Shown here piece after piece: positions 9,129-19,112 of a stretch of DNA of 64,000 nt. Where the stretch lies: assembly GCA_903860975.1 (NCBI GenBank), contig CAIOSI010000002.1, positions 1 to 64,000 of the forward strand, read 5' to 3'. This stretch comes from an uncultured Alphaproteobacteria bacterium. GTDB taxonomy: Bacteria > Pseudomonadota > Alphaproteobacteria > Caulobacterales > Caulobacteraceae. Numbering within the stretch: position 1 is the first letter of the stretch; each line of letters opens with the position of its first letter. The notes below the pieces were generated by a model. The model searched no databases. It had not been told where the DNA came from and saw only the letters and a program-made list of their open reading frames with translations. The position numbers and the translations under genes are program-made.

Positions 9129-10640
9129 ATGGCCGACGATCTGGCACCTGCGCCCCTTACGCACACGAATGTCGTTGCGACAACCAACGGTCCTGTCCGG
9201 GGTTATCGCGAAGTCGACCTCGATGTCTTCAAAGGCCTCAGATACGGCGCGCCGCCGCTGAACATCAGCCGCTTTCGGCCACCCGCCCGACCAACGGCCT
9301 GGACAGATCCGGCGGACGCGGTCGCCTATGGTGCCCCGGCTATTCAGTCTGGCCTAGCTCCAGGCGAGCGCCGCAGTTCGCCGGCTGATCCACCGGCACC
9401 CGACGAACCGGCTTCGTCGGAGGACTGCCTATTCCTGAACGTATGGACGCCCGGCCTAGACCAAAACAAGCGCCCCGTAATGGTCTGGCTGCACGGCGGC
9501 GGCTTTGCGAGCGGCTCTGGCGGTGCGGCGATGTACGACGGTGGCGCGCTGGCTCGCAAGGGCGACGTCGTGATCGTCACCCTCAATCACCGTCTGAACG
9601 TATTCGGTTATCTGCATCTGGGCGAGGTCTTCGGTCCCGACTACGCCCAGTCGGGGATCTCTGGAATGTTGGATATCGTCCAGGCGCTGGACTGGGTGGG
9701 CGACAACATCGCCGCCTTTGGCGGCGACCCGGAGAATGTCACCATTTTCGGAGAGAGCGGCGGCGGGTGGAAGGTGAGCCTGCTTCTGGCCATGCCCGCC
9801 GCGCGCGGTCTCTTTCATAAAGCGATCATCCAATCTGGCCCTGGCCTGACCGGAAAACGGGTCGCCGACGCTGACAAGATCGCCCGCCAACTGATGGCAG
9901 ATCTAAAGGTTGATACCCCGGCCAAGCTCGCCGCGCTTTCCGCCGAGGCGATTTCCCATGCCAGTGTGAAGCTCCCAGGCGAAGTCATGCGGCTCTACGC
10001 GCCGGTCGTCGACGGGATCGCCTTGCCTCGCGATCCATTTGAACCCGACGCCTCTCCGCTTAATGCCGATATCCCAATCCTGATCGGCACCAACAAGGAT
10101 GAGTCGACGCTCTTCATGCTCGGTCATCCGAAGTTCGGCGCCTTCGAGGAAGACGACCTCGCAAAGCACGCCAAGGCCCTTGCCGGCGACAAGGCCGAGC
10201 CCTTAGTGGCCGCCTTGCGCGCAGCTTATCCTGACTACAATCCAACCCATCTCGCCGCTGCGGTCGGCACGACCACAGGCATGTGGGGCGGTTCACTCAA
10301 ACTTGCAGAGGCAAAGGCCGCTCAGCGGTCTGCGCCCGTCTGGATGTACATGCTGACCTGGGAGACGCCGGTGGCGAAAGGCAGACTTCGTTGCCCCCAC
10401 GCCCTGGAAATTCCGCTGGTGTTCAACAATGTCGAGAAGGCGCGCAGCTTCGTTGGTCGCGGTGACCAGCCGCAGGTCGTCGCAGACCAAATGTCAGACG
10501 CGTGGCTGGCCTTCGCCAAGTCGGGATCGCCTGGCTGGCCGGCCTACGATGAGACCCGCCGCACAACCAAGATGTTCGACATGCAAAGCCACCTCGTGAA
10601 CGACCCCTTAGCAGGGGTCCGCCAGGTCCTTCAAAACTAA
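9129..10640 (+). CDS. Type-B carboxylesterase (alpha/beta hydrolase, PnbA-like)
   Basis: 503 residues from ATG 9129, preceded by GAGGAAG at 9117-9123; a longer frame from 8964 has no such site. Oxyanion motif LHGGGF (about 121-126), nucleophile elbow FGESGGG with Ser210, acid in GTNKDEST and histidine in CPHALEIP are all visible. The family cleaves carboxylic esters, including p-nitrobenzyl and xenobiotic esters. No signal peptide follows the chosen start, which implies a cytoplasmic enzyme. A terminator-like hairpin lies in the convergent gap downstream. Confidence 0.92.
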   Translation: MADDLAPAPLTHTNVVATTNGPVRGYREVDLDVFKGLRYGAPPLNISRFRPPARPTAWTDPADAVAYGAPAIQSGLAPGERRSSPADPPAPDEPASSEDCLFLNVWTPGLDQNKRPVMVWLHGGGFASGSGGAAMYDGGALARKGDVVIVTLNHRLNVFGYLHLGEVFGPDYAQSGISGMLDIVQALDWVGDNIAAFGGDPENVTIFGESGGGWKVSLLLAMPAARGLFHKAIIQSGPGLTGKRVADADKIARQLMADLKVDTPAKLAALSAEAISHASVKLPGEVMRLYAPVVDGIALPRDPFEPDASPLNADIPILIGTNKDESTLFMLGHPKFGAFEEDDLAKHAKALAGDKAEPLVAALRAAYPDYNPTHLAAAVGTTTGMWGGSLKLAEAKAAQRSAPVWMYMLTWETPVAKGRLRCPHALEIPLVFNNVEKARSFVGRGDQPQVVADQMSDAWLAFAKSGSPGWPAYDETRRTTKMFDMQSHLVNDPLAGVRQVLQN

Positions 10641-10679
10641 GCCTCTGTCATTGCGGGATCTGCGCAGGTGGGCGCATAC

Positions 10680-10720
10680 GGGCCGACCACGGCCACGATC
10701 GGCACCGGTCGGCCCTATTT
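10680..10720. terminator. Hairpin between convergent esterase and alcohol dehydrogenase
   Basis: A perfect 9-bp inverted repeat (10680-10688 with 10707-10715) followed by TATTT on the plus strand. It is placed to end transcription from either side. Confidence 0.6.
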
Positions 10721-10772
10721 CACACATCCCGTTGGAAGCGCCTGCTTCGCGGGCGCAAGCGCTGCGTCGAGT

Positions 10773-11858
10773 TTAGGTGTCGAACACGATCACTGAGCGG
10801 GCCAATTCGCCCTTCTTCATGTCGTCGAAGCCCTCGTTGACTTGCTCCAGCTTGATCCGCTGAGAGATCATCTGGTCGAGCTTCAGCTTCCCGGACATAT
10901 AGAAATCCACGAACCGAGGCATGTCGACAGGGAAGCGATTGGAGCCCATCAGCGAGCCCTGTAGTTTCTTCTCACCCAGGAACGCCGCGCCCATAATCGA
11001 GACCATCTGGCCGACCGGGATCATGCCGATGATGTTCGCCGTACCGCCTCGGCGCAGCATATTGAACGCCTGCTCGGCCGTCTTGGCCAGACCGATGGCC
11101 TCGAAGGCGTGATGGACACCCCCCTTGGTCATCTCGATCACTTCCTTGACCGCGTCGGTTTGAGAAGCATCGATGAAATCCGTGGCCCCAAATTCCATCG
11201 CAAGGTTGCCCTTAGAGGCCGTGGTGTCGATGGCGATGATCCGGCTCGCTCCGGCGATCGCTGCGCCATTAATCGCTGAAAGACCCACGCCGCCGCAGCC
11301 GATGACGGCCACAGTCTCGCCTGGCCGTACGTTCGAGGTGTGTATCGCAGCGCCGACGCCGGTCGTCACAGAGCAGCCGATCAATGCGGCGCGATCGAGC
11401 GGCATGTCCGGGCGGATCGCCACGCAGGCATGCTCGTGGATCAGCATCTGCTCGGCGAAGGAAGACAGGTTCAAGAATTGCATCATCGGTCCCGCAGGCG
11501 CCGAGAGCCTGGGCTCATCGTCCTTGCCGCGCTTGGTCTCGGGCGAGACGCAGAGGCTCATATGGCCCGTCAGGCAGAATTCGCAGTGACCGCAGAAGGC
11601 GGACAGGCAGGTAATCACATGGTCACCGGGCTTTACGGTACGCACTTCCGAACCGACCTGTTCGACGACGCCTGCGCTCTCGTGGCCAAGCACGGCCGGA
11701 AGAGGATGCGGATAAGAGCCTTGCATGAAATGAAGGTCGGAATGGCAAAGGCCAGCTGCAGCCGTACGGATCAGCACCTCATGCGGACCGGGCTTGTTGA
11801 TCTGGACTTGTTCGATCTGAAGCGGTTGACCCACTTCGCGTAGCACGGCGGCCTTCAT
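10773..11858 (-). CDS. Zinc-dependent alcohol dehydrogenase (MDR superfamily)
   Basis: 361 residues. Catalytic zinc ligands Cys38 (GLCHSD) and His59 (GHESAG) with a third Cys in LIGCSVTTG, and the four structural-zinc cysteines 89, 92, 95 and 103 in CGHCEFCLTGHMSLC. The NAD-binding Rossmann motif VIGCGGVGLSAING is clear. It resembles the class III-like Zn-ADH subgroup that oxidises primary alcohols or formaldehyde adducts; the substrate is not certain. GGGGA lies upstream of the ATG. Divergent from chrA. Confidence 0.92.
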   Translation of the reverse strand: MKAAVLREVGQPLQIEQVQINKPGPHEVLIRTAAAGLCHSDLHFMQGSYPHPLPAVLGHESAGVVEQVGSEVRTVKPGDHVITCLSAFCGHCEFCLTGHMSLCVSPETKRGKDDEPRLSAPAGPMMQFLNLSSFAEQMLIHEHACVAIRPDMPLDRAALIGCSVTTGVGAAIHTSNVRPGETVAVIGCGGVGLSAINGAAIAGASRIIAIDTTASKGNLAMEFGATDFIDASQTDAVKEVIEMTKGGVHHAFEAIGLAKTAEQAFNMLRRGGTANIIGMIPVGQMVSIMGAAFLGEKKLQGSLMGSNRFPVDMPRFVDFYMSGKLKLDQMISQRIKLEQVNEGFDDMKKGELARSVIVFDT

Positions 11859-12004
11859 CGCGGTTCCCCTTTTGATTGGCCCAACGGTCCGGGGGCCTTC
11901 CAGGTAAAGCCATATCGCTGATCAGATGGGCGGGCCAAGAGCTTTTGCCTCGCAAACGCCCAAAAGGGTCGACAGCCCGCCCGACTAATCGCAAGACAGG
12001 TGCA

Positions 12005-13204
12005 ATGGACGATACGTCGACGCCGCGCCGCGCCTGGGAGGTGTTCCGGGCTTTCCTGGGTCAGGGCCTGACGGCGTTCGGAGGCCCGATCGCGCACATC
12101 GGCTATTTTAGGCGCGAATTTGTCGAACGACGGGGCTGGTTGTCGCCAGCCGCCTTCGGAGATCTGTTGGCGCTCGCTCAGTTTCTGCCAGGGCCAGCCT
12201 CTAGCCAGCTTGGCATGGCGATCGGGCTGCGCCGCGCAGGCTACCTAGGCCTGCTCGCCGCCTGGGTCGGCTTCACGCTCCCGGCCGGCGTCACCATGAT
12301 CGTCCTGGCCTACCTAGCGCCGCAACTTGAACCGGGCTGGGGTGACGGGGTGCTGCACGGGCTGAAGATCGCCGCCGCCGCGATCGTCGCACAGGCGCTC
12401 GTTGCGATGGCCCGAACGTTGGCCATCGGGCCGATCCGCGCCGGTATTGCCGTTGGTGCCGGTCTAGGCCTGCTCATCGAACACGGTCCGATCGCTCAGA
12501 TCTTCGCGCTTGTCGCCGGCGCAGTATTCGGTTTTGCCTGGCTTCGCGAAACCACCAGCGACACATCTGACGATCCAGGAACCCAGATTGTCACCCCCGC
12601 CGCCTCAGTGAGCGCTTTGGCGATTTTCATCCTCCTGCTTGGCCTTCTACCCTTCCTGGCCACGTGGTTGGATTCACCGAGCCTGGGCTTGGCGAGCGTC
12701 TTCTATCGCGCCGGGGCCCTGGTTTTCGGTGGTGGCCATGTTGTCCTGCCGATTCTGCAGCAAGAGATCGTGCGGCGCGGCTGGCTGGATCAGACCAGCT
12801 TCCTGGCCGGCTATGGCGCCGTCCAGGCCCTGCCTGGCCCGCTGTTCAGTTTCGCGGGATTTGTCGGCGCCGCTCAGAGCGTCGCCCCAGGCGGCTGGCG
12901 TGGCGGCCTTGTCGCGCTTGGTGCAATCTTTCTGCCCAGCCTGCTGCTGGTCGTAGGGGTCCTGCCCTTTTGGGACCACCTTAAGACGCGACCTGCCGCG
13001 CGCGGCGCGCTCGCGGGGGTGAATGCCGTCGTGGTGGGCATACTTGGCGCCGCGCTCTGGAACCCCGTGTTGACGACGAGCATTGAGCGGCCGAGCGACT
13101 GGGCTTTGGCGGCCGCGGCCTATGTCTTCCTAACCGTCGTCAAATTACCGCCTTGGATGGTGGTGTTGAGCTGCGCCTCGCTTTACGGCGTCTTTACCCC
13201 CTAA
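12005..13204 (+). CDS. chrA: Chromate transporter ChrA (CHR family, two-domain)
   Basis: 399 residues from ATG 12005. Two homologous halves are visible: FGGPIAHIGYFRREFVERRGW with LAQFLPGPASSQLG in the first, and FGGGHVVLPILQQEIVRRGW with VQALPGPLFSFAGF in the second, as in long-chain CHR proteins of about 400 residues with 10-13 membrane segments. It would export chromate from the cytoplasm in exchange for protons; sulfate is not exported. No chrB or chrR neighbour is present. Its stop shares four bases with the stop of the next gene on the other strand. Confidence 0.93.
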   Translation: MDDTSTPRRAWEVFRAFLGQGLTAFGGPIAHIGYFRREFVERRGWLSPAAFGDLLALAQFLPGPASSQLGMAIGLRRAGYLGLLAAWVGFTLPAGVTMIVLAYLAPQLEPGWGDGVLHGLKIAAAAIVAQALVAMARTLAIGPIRAGIAVGAGLGLLIEHGPIAQIFALVAGAVFGFAWLRETTSDTSDDPGTQIVTPAASVSALAIFILLLGLLPFLATWLDSPSLGLASVFYRAGALVFGGGHVVLPILQQEIVRRGWLDQTSFLAGYGAVQALPGPLFSFAGFVGAAQSVAPGGWRGGLVALGAIFLPSLLLVVGVLPFWDHLKTRPAARGALAGVNAVVVGILGAALWNPVLTTSIERPSDWALAAAAYVFLTVVKLPPWMVVLSCASLYGVFTP

Positions 13205-14133
13205 GCCTGCGCGCGATGTCCTGGCGCGTTGAGGCCCAACGCCTTCTTCAGATCGAAACCGGCCAGCCGCGGCCAGCGGAATGTCCAGCGCTTGCGGGCC
13301 GGAATGCAGGCCTCAAGCGCAGCCAAAAGCTGCTCCACGGGACCGTCGTTCAGGAAGTGGTTCGCGCCCGCCGAGCGGATGAAATGAATGGGATGGCGCG
13401 TCACCGTTTCCGAAGCGAGCCGTTCGGCGGCCTCTATCGGTGCGAAATCGTCCCGCTCACCGTGGATCATGTGGATTGGAATCGTGAGCCGCGCCAAGGC
13501 GCGCTTGGCATCCGCCAATTGTGGCCGTTGGCCCGAGGCCTCGATCACAGCATGGCGCAAGTCGCGCGGGATAAGTTTCAGCGCCTTCGAACCCAAATCG
13601 ATAAGCCAGCGTGCGGTCGGTCCCGCCTCGCCGAAGAAACCTGACAAGAGGACGAGACTCTCCACCTTGCCCGGATTGGCATCCGCCATCAGCGAGGCGA
13701 TCGCAGCGCCATAGCTCTGACCCACCAGCATAACCTTCTGCCCCCGCGCGGCCACCAACAGGGGCGCCAAGGCCTCGGCTTGAATCCGGATGTCGGCGAC
13801 CGGAACCCTCGGTTGGGAGGCTGCATACCCAGGCCGGTCAACGACGATCATCTGACGATCCTGCGGCAGTTCGGCCAAGGTTTCAGCCCAGTACTCCGCC
13901 CAAGAGGGCGCGCCGGTAATCACCACAATTTTCCAGGGGGCCGGCACCGCGCGCGGGGTTTCCAGAGCCGAGATGCGCCAGCCATGCCCGCCGCCCGCCG
14001 TGAAGCTTGTGCGGCGCACCACCGTGTCAGGATAGTCCAATGAGGTCGGCGCATGTTCGGTGCCGCCGCGCATGGCGCACTCGAAGGAGGCCCAACCCAT
14101 TGCCAGAACACCCTTGGGTCTCTTTCGCGACAC
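13201..14133 (-). CDS. Alpha/beta hydrolase
   Basis: 310 residues (ATG 14100 or 14073 are possible shorter starts). The nucleophile elbow GQSYGA, acid HGERDDFAP and His in GANHFLND form the expected Ser-Asp-His triad. No cap domain or substrate signature is recognised, so only the fold can be stated. Convergent with chrA with a 4-base stop overlap. The acyl-CoA synthetase upstream ends about 80 bases away on the right, on the same strand, so the two may be co-transcribed. Confidence 0.85.
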   Translation of the reverse strand: MSRKRPKGVLAMGWASFECAMRGGTEHAPTSLDYPDTVVRRTSFTAGGGHGWRISALETPRAVPAPWKIVVITGAPSWAEYWAETLAELPQDRQMIVVDRPGYAASQPRVPVADIRIQAEALAPLLVAARGQKVMLVGQSYGAAIASLMADANPGKVESLVLLSGFFGEAGPTARWLIDLGSKALKLIPRDLRHAVIEASGQRPQLADAKRALARLTIPIHMIHGERDDFAPIEAAERLASETVTRHPIHFIRSAGANHFLNDGPVEQLLAALEACIPARKRWTFRWPRLAGFDLKKALGLNAPGHRAQA

Positions 14134-14214
14134 GGTGACGAACTCCTCAGGCTCACGATCATGACCCAGGATTGTCGAACGCCGGATTAAGGGCTTCGTT
14201 CGCCGCCGTTCATC

Positions 14215-15858
14215 TTATGCGCCAGAAACTGGCGCAGCTGTCGATAACTGGTCACGCAGTTCGCGTTTCAACACCTTGCCGGTTGGGCCGATCGGTAGGG
14301 CCTCGACGATCCGAACCTCATCTGGCGTCCACCACTTTGCGACGCGGGCGCCGACATGGGCCTTCAGCTCCTCGGGATCGGCGGTTTGGCCGGGCCGCAG
14401 CGTCACAAGAAGCAGAGGTCGCTCATCCCATTTCGGATGCGGAACACCCACGGCTGCGGCCATGGCCACCGCTGGATGCGAGCAGACGGCATCCTCAAGA
14501 TCGAGTGTCGAAATCCATTCGCCGCCGGACTTGATGACATCCTTGGCGCGGTCTGTGAGACGCAAATAACCCTGATCGTCGATTGTCGCGATATCGCCAG
14601 TGTCAAACCAGCCGTCGGCGGTGAACACCTCGCCGCCGTCATGCTTGAAATAGGCGCCCACTGTCCAGGGCCCTCGCACCTGCAGCGCGCCCGTACTCTT
14701 GCCGTCGCGGGCGAGCTCTGCGCCATCCTCGCCCACGATCCGCAGGTCCACCCCCCAAAGGCCCCGGCCCTGCTTAAGTTTTCGCTGTTGGGAGACGTCG
14801 ACGTCCTCGCCGGCATGCTCTGGTAGAGGCGTGTTGATTACCCCCAGCGGACTGGTTTCTGTCATCCCCCAGATCTGGCGAACCTGCCCCCCCAGTCGAT
14901 CCTCGATGCGGCTTACGAGAGCCGCCGTTGGCGCAGAGCCACCGACCGCAATCGTCTTCACCGACGTGAGCCGACCACCGGTTTGATCCAGGTGGTCGGC
15001 GACGCCGACCCAGATCGTGGGCACGCCCAGCAGGAAGGTAACGGCCTCCAATTCGATCAGCTCCGCGATACTGGTGCCGTCCAAGGCCCGACCTGGTAAA
15101 ACCAGGGTCGCGCCGACCAGTGGGGCGGCATAGGGCGTACACCAGGCATTGGCGTGGTACATCTGGGCGCACGGCATCACCACGCTGGCCGCGGAGAAAT
15201 CAAAGGCGTCCGGCAGCGCCAGCGCCATGGCGTGAAGCACCGTCGAGCGGTGTGAATAGAGCACGCCCTTGGGATTGCCCGTGGTGCCAGAGGTGTAGCA
15301 GAGGCCCGAGGCCTGCCGCTCGTCAATGTCAGGCCAGGCGAACTGCGGCGAATAGGCCGCGATCAGGTCCTCGTAGAGCACCGTACGAGCCGGTGCCGCC
15401 GGCGGCAGGTTTTCGCGGTCGGTCATCGCCACGAAGGCCTGGACCAGCGGCAGCCGCGGCTGCAACTCTGCAACCAGGCTCGCGAACGTGTTGTCGAAGA
15501 ACAGAAATGCATCTTCAGCGTGGTTTGCCACCCAGACCACCTGGTCTGGGTGCAAGCGCGGATTGATGGTGTGCAGGATCGCGCCGATCCCTGTCACGGC
15601 AAAATAGAGCTCAAAGTGGCGATGCGTGCTCCAGGCCAGCGTCGCCACCCGGTCGCCGGGCTTCACGCCCATGGCGACCAGTGCGCCGGCCATGCGTTTG
15701 GTCCGCGCCAGCGCGTTGGCATAGCCGTAGCGATGGATCGGCCCTTCCACCATCCGGTCCACGACCTGCCGGTCGGGATGGTAGCAGGCGGCGTACTCCA
15801 GGATCGACGGCAGGGTCAGCGGCCGATCCATCATTAAACTGAGCATAGGCGTTTCCAT
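14215..15858 (-). CDS. Fatty-acyl-CoA synthetase (AMP-forming, ANL superfamily)
   Basis: 547 residues. Adenylation motifs are visible: YTSGTTGNPKGVLYSH (P-loop), IWGMTETSPLG (A5) and GWFDTGDIATIDDQGYL with DRAKDVIKSGGEWIS (A8 hinge); the catalytic lysine is in GPTGKVLKRELRD. It activates a medium/long-chain or aromatic acid to its CoA thioester via an acyl-adenylate. The order and length match the FadD/AlkK group. Divergent from the SRPBCC gene at 15997, with which it shares a 138-base promoter region. Confidence 0.93.
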   Translation of the reverse strand: METPMLSLMMDRPLTLPSILEYAACYHPDRQVVDRMVEGPIHRYGYANALARTKRMAGALVAMGVKPGDRVATLAWSTHRHFELYFAVTGIGAILHTINPRLHPDQVVWVANHAEDAFLFFDNTFASLVAELQPRLPLVQAFVAMTDRENLPPAAPARTVLYEDLIAAYSPQFAWPDIDERQASGLCYTSGTTGNPKGVLYSHRSTVLHAMALALPDAFDFSAASVVMPCAQMYHANAWCTPYAAPLVGATLVLPGRALDGTSIAELIELEAVTFLLGVPTIWVGVADHLDQTGGRLTSVKTIAVGGSAPTAALVSRIEDRLGGQVRQIWGMTETSPLGVINTPLPEHAGEDVDVSQQRKLKQGRGLWGVDLRIVGEDGAELARDGKSTGALQVRGPWTVGAYFKHDGGEVFTADGWFDTGDIATIDDQGYLRLTDRAKDVIKSGGEWISTLDLEDAVCSHPAVAMAAAVGVPHPKWDERPLLLVTLRPGQTADPEELKAHVGARVAKWWTPDEVRIVEALPIGPTGKVLKRELRDQLSTAAPVSGA

Positions 15859-15996
15859 TGTCGACGATCCGTCGAGGCTATCCCATCGGGACCCAGCAGC
15901 GGAAGTGGCCGCCGGATTTGATGCGCCTCAAGGCGCGGTGCGGCGCGCGCTCGGAGACTTCGTCTGTGACCCAGACCAGCACAAGGCAAAAGGCCC

Positions 15997-16563
15997 ATGT
16001 CCGACGCGGAATTCCTGACGGCGACGCTTTCGACAGACGGCGTCCGGTCCACTGCGCGCCTGGAGGCGACGCTGGCGTGCAGCGCCGCTGACGTATGGTC
16101 ATTTCTCACCCAGCCCGACCGCCTGCCGCAATGGCTGGCCCCCGGGCGTATCGAACTGGAACAGGGCGGCGCAGCACGTCTGGACTGCCACGATAGCGGG
16201 ATTGCGATCGACAGCCGCGTCACCCAATGCAAGGCGCCGCGCGCGCTGGCCTATTCCTGGAGCCGTCCCGGCGAGCCCGAACGGCCGGTCCGCTGGCATC
16301 TGGCCCCGATGGTCGGCGCCGATTTGGGGGGCAGCACGCACCTGACCCTTGAGCTGGAGATCCCCGCGCAAGAGGATATCGCGCGTGCTGCCGCTGGCTG
16401 GGCTGCGCACCTGGAGATGCTCGCCGCAGCCGTGGCCGGAGCGCCGATGAAATTCCCTTTCCCCAGCTTCAAGGCCGCCCGCGAGTCGTTCGCAGCTCAG
16501 ATCGCCGCGACCCACGAGCCTGACTATGGAAAGTCAGGATTTATAGCCAATTTTTCTCATTAA
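15997..16563 (+). CDS. SRPBCC/START-like domain protein (AHSA1-type)
   Basis: 188 residues. The sequence ADVWSFLTQPDRLPQWLAPG near residue 30 and the downstream SRVTQCKAPRALAYSW, followed by THLTLELEI, fit the AHSA1/CalC-type ligand-binding fold (helix-grip). These proteins bind hydrophobic ligands or act as stress co-factors; no catalytic site is evident. Divergently placed next to the acyl-CoA synthetase. The downstream 150 bases are AT-rich and gene-free. Confidence 0.8.
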   Translation: MSDAEFLTATLSTDGVRSTARLEATLACSAADVWSFLTQPDRLPQWLAPGRIELEQGGAARLDCHDSGIAIDSRVTQCKAPRALAYSWSRPGEPERPVRWHLAPMVGADLGGSTHLTLELEIPAQEDIARAAAGWAAHLEMLAAAVAGAPMKFPFPSFKAARESFAAQIAATHEPDYGKSGFIANFSH

Positions 16564-16713
16564 TATCAATATTATATGGGAATTTTCCGCGCATCGCAGC
16601 AAACACCGGGATTCAGATCTCCTCGCTTAGAGGCGCGTTGAAATAGCCCAGAGCCTCGAGCGTTCACCTCTGCGTCTTTCCATCTGGTCCGGCGCAGCAA
16701 GAGGCCGAAGTTA

Positions 16714-19086
16714 CTAGAACGTCTGACCGATCCGGACACCCATTAGCCGAGGCTGGATCGGCACGATGTAGAGCGCCCGGGGCACGCCTGGGAAGGTCGC
16801 GCCGCAGACGTTCAGGGTGCAGGGTGTATAGCGGTTGAGCTGGCCGCGCTCGTCGGTGATGTTCTTGACGAAGAATTCCACAGACAGGTTGTTTTTCTGG
16901 GCGCCCAGCGACAGGTCGAGCGTCCCGAACGACGGCATCTCGCCCAGCAACGGAATGTCAGCCTGACGCAGGCCGGCCTCAGCCTTGGTCTGATAGGTCC
17001 CGGTCGCCTGGGCGTGGGCCTTCCAGTCCATCCACGCGAAGTCGTAGCGCGCGGTGATGGCGCCCTTGAGCTTGGGCGTGTAGGGCAACTGCGCGCCGCC
17101 CAGAATCACCGCGTTGGCGTTGGTGCAGGTCTTGATGAAAGCGCCGGTGGCATCGGCGCCACAGAACGCCCTGGATTGGGCGTCGGTGTAGGCGAAGCCA
17201 CCCTTGACGCTGAAGTCCGGCCTCATCTGGGCTGCGAAGCTGATCTCTGCGCCATAAATGTCGGCACTGGGTCCGTTGTTGATGACGGTTAGGCTGTTCA
17301 GACCGAGGAAGGAGAACTGGAACCGGTCCCAGTTCTGGTAGAATAGCGCCCCATTGAGCGTGAGCTTGCGATCCAACCAGCGGCTCTTCCAGCCCAGCTC
17401 ATAATTGGACAGCTTGTCGGCTGCATAGGGTGCCAGCTGGCCATTGCGGTTGACGCCGCCCGGACGGTAGCCGGTCGAATAGGTGAGATATGTCAACACA
17501 TCGTCGTTGAGCTTGTACTCGACGTTGACCTTGTGGGTCTCGCCGTTGCCCGAAACGCCCTTGTTGAGGTTGACGCAAGGCGCATCTCTGAATTTCAGGC
17601 CCGCCAGGCAGTTTTTGCGATTTGCACCCATGCCGCTGGAGAAGCCGGTGAGCGCGTCATAGGCTGACGAGAAGCCAAAGAAGCCGTGCAGGCGGTTGTC
17701 GAATTCGTAAAACCGAATGCCGCCGGTGATCGAAAGCTGCGGGGTGATGTCATAGCTGACCTCGCCGAACACCGCATCGTCACGGTCGACACGCATCTGG
17801 TCTGTAAGCCAGATGGTGTTGCTCCATCCCGGAACGCTGAGGCTAAAACCAGGGATCACATAGTCCTGGATGATCCAGTGCGACTGGCGTTCGTAGAAGG
17901 CGCCAAGGATGAAGCGCAGACGCTCGGTGGCCGGCGAGGCGACCCGCAGTTCGTGGCTGTCCTTCACGAATTGGTCGCGCCCGATGATCGACTGCAGAGG
18001 CAGCGCCAGTGGCTTGCCGCTGGCATCGACCCAGTAATTTCCGGAGCCGAAGGCGTTATCGTAGTGGATCGAGTAGTCGGCATAGTCGGCCAGACTGTCG
18101 ACCTTACGGGCGAAGTGCCCGCCGGAGTAGGTGAGGTCGAGGTTGCCGATCTTTCCCTGGACCGCCAGCGCCGCCTGATACCAGCGGTCGTGGGCGGTAT
18201 CGGGTTGGAAGCGCTGGACTTTCAGGTCGCCGACGTCCGGCTCATAGCCGAAGACGCCCTTGTTGCGCTGGTCCTGGGCGACGAGGGTGGGCGTGATCGT
18301 CCAGTTGTCGGTAAGCTCGATCTTGACCGCGCCGCGGACGCCGACGGTGTCGGCGTCGTTGAAGGCGTTCTTGGTATGCCCGACGTTGGTGAAAGTCTTG
18401 CCGGACGTTGGGAAGGTGCGCGAGCCTGCGACGTTGTTGATGTAGCCGCTGTCATGCTCGTCCCAGCCCACCAAGCGCACCGCCACACGATCGTTGACCG
18501 GAATGTTGACGAAGCCCTCGGCGATATAGCCACCCTCGCCGTTCTGGACGTTGTTACCCTCCAGACTGTAGCCGGCCTCGAAGTGGTGCACCGGCTGATT
18601 GGTGATGATCCGCATGGTGCCGGCCTCGGAGCTCGCGCCATAAAGCGTACCCTGCGGGCCCGGCAACACCTCGACCCGGGCAATGTCATAGACGTGGATA
18701 TCGAGCGTCCCGCCGATGGTGGTGATCGGCTGTTCGTCGAGATAGGTGCCCACGGCGGGCAGCGGGCCGGAGTGGTTGCCTTCCAGGCCGGAGGCGACGC
18801 CGCGCATATAGACGGTGGCCGTATTCGGCCCGGAGGTCTGGAACGTCACGCTGGGCATCAGTTTGGCGTAGTCGGAAAACTGGTTGACGTTCTGCTGGGC
18901 CAGCGTGCGCTCGTCGATCGCCTGGATGCTCATCGGCAGCGATTGCACCGTGGCTTCCCGCTTTGAGGCTGTAACCACCAATTCCCCGACCGTTGCGGGC
19001 ACCTCGGCGGCGCGGGCATAGCCCACGATCGCGGTGGAAGAGAGCAGGATGGACGCGAAGCCAAGGCCGACACGATAGCGCTTCAT
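16714..19086 (-). CDS. TonB-dependent outer-membrane receptor
   Basis: 790 residues from ATG 19086. A signal peptide (about 1-25, ending ARA-AE) is followed by a TonB-box-like GELVVTASKRE, a plug domain (LPMSIQAIDERTLAQQN; YMRGVASG; VEVLPGPQGTLYGASSEAGTMRIIT) and a long beta-barrel ending in an aromatic terminus (IGQTF). The plug type is that of receptors for carbohydrate- or lipid-like substrates rather than a clear siderophore; substrate unknown. It begins 27 bases after the TPR-sulfotransferase stop, so the two form an operon. Confidence 0.93.
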   Translation of the reverse strand: MKRYRVGLGFASILLSSTAIVGYARAAEVPATVGELVVTASKREATVQSLPMSIQAIDERTLAQQNVNQFSDYAKLMPSVTFQTSGPNTATVYMRGVASGLEGNHSGPLPAVGTYLDEQPITTIGGTLDIHVYDIARVEVLPGPQGTLYGASSEAGTMRIITNQPVHHFEAGYSLEGNNVQNGEGGYIAEGFVNIPVNDRVAVRLVGWDEHDSGYINNVAGSRTFPTSGKTFTNVGHTKNAFNDADTVGVRGAVKIELTDNWTITPTLVAQDQRNKGVFGYEPDVGDLKVQRFQPDTAHDRWYQAALAVQGKIGNLDLTYSGGHFARKVDSLADYADYSIHYDNAFGSGNYWVDASGKPLALPLQSIIGRDQFVKDSHELRVASPATERLRFILGAFYERQSHWIIQDYVIPGFSLSVPGWSNTIWLTDQMRVDRDDAVFGEVSYDITPQLSITGGIRFYEFDNRLHGFFGFSSAYDALTGFSSGMGANRKNCLAGLKFRDAPCVNLNKGVSGNGETHKVNVEYKLNDDVLTYLTYSTGYRPGGVNRNGQLAPYAADKLSNYELGWKSRWLDRKLTLNGALFYQNWDRFQFSFLGLNSLTVINNGPSADIYGAEISFAAQMRPDFSVKGGFAYTDAQSRAFCGADATGAFIKTCTNANAVILGGAQLPYTPKLKGAITARYDFAWMDWKAHAQATGTYQTKAEAGLRQADIPLLGEMPSFGTLDLSLGAQKNNLSVEFFVKNITDERGQLNRYTPCTLNVCGATFPGVPRALYIVPIQPRLMGVRIGQTF

Positions 19087-19112
19087 GGAACAGCCCCCGA
19101 GATCATGACATT

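Noticed and set aside
17686..18966. 426-codon plus-strand frame
   Set aside because: It is antisense to the TonB-receptor gene, shows no recognisable domain, and is explained by the high GC content.
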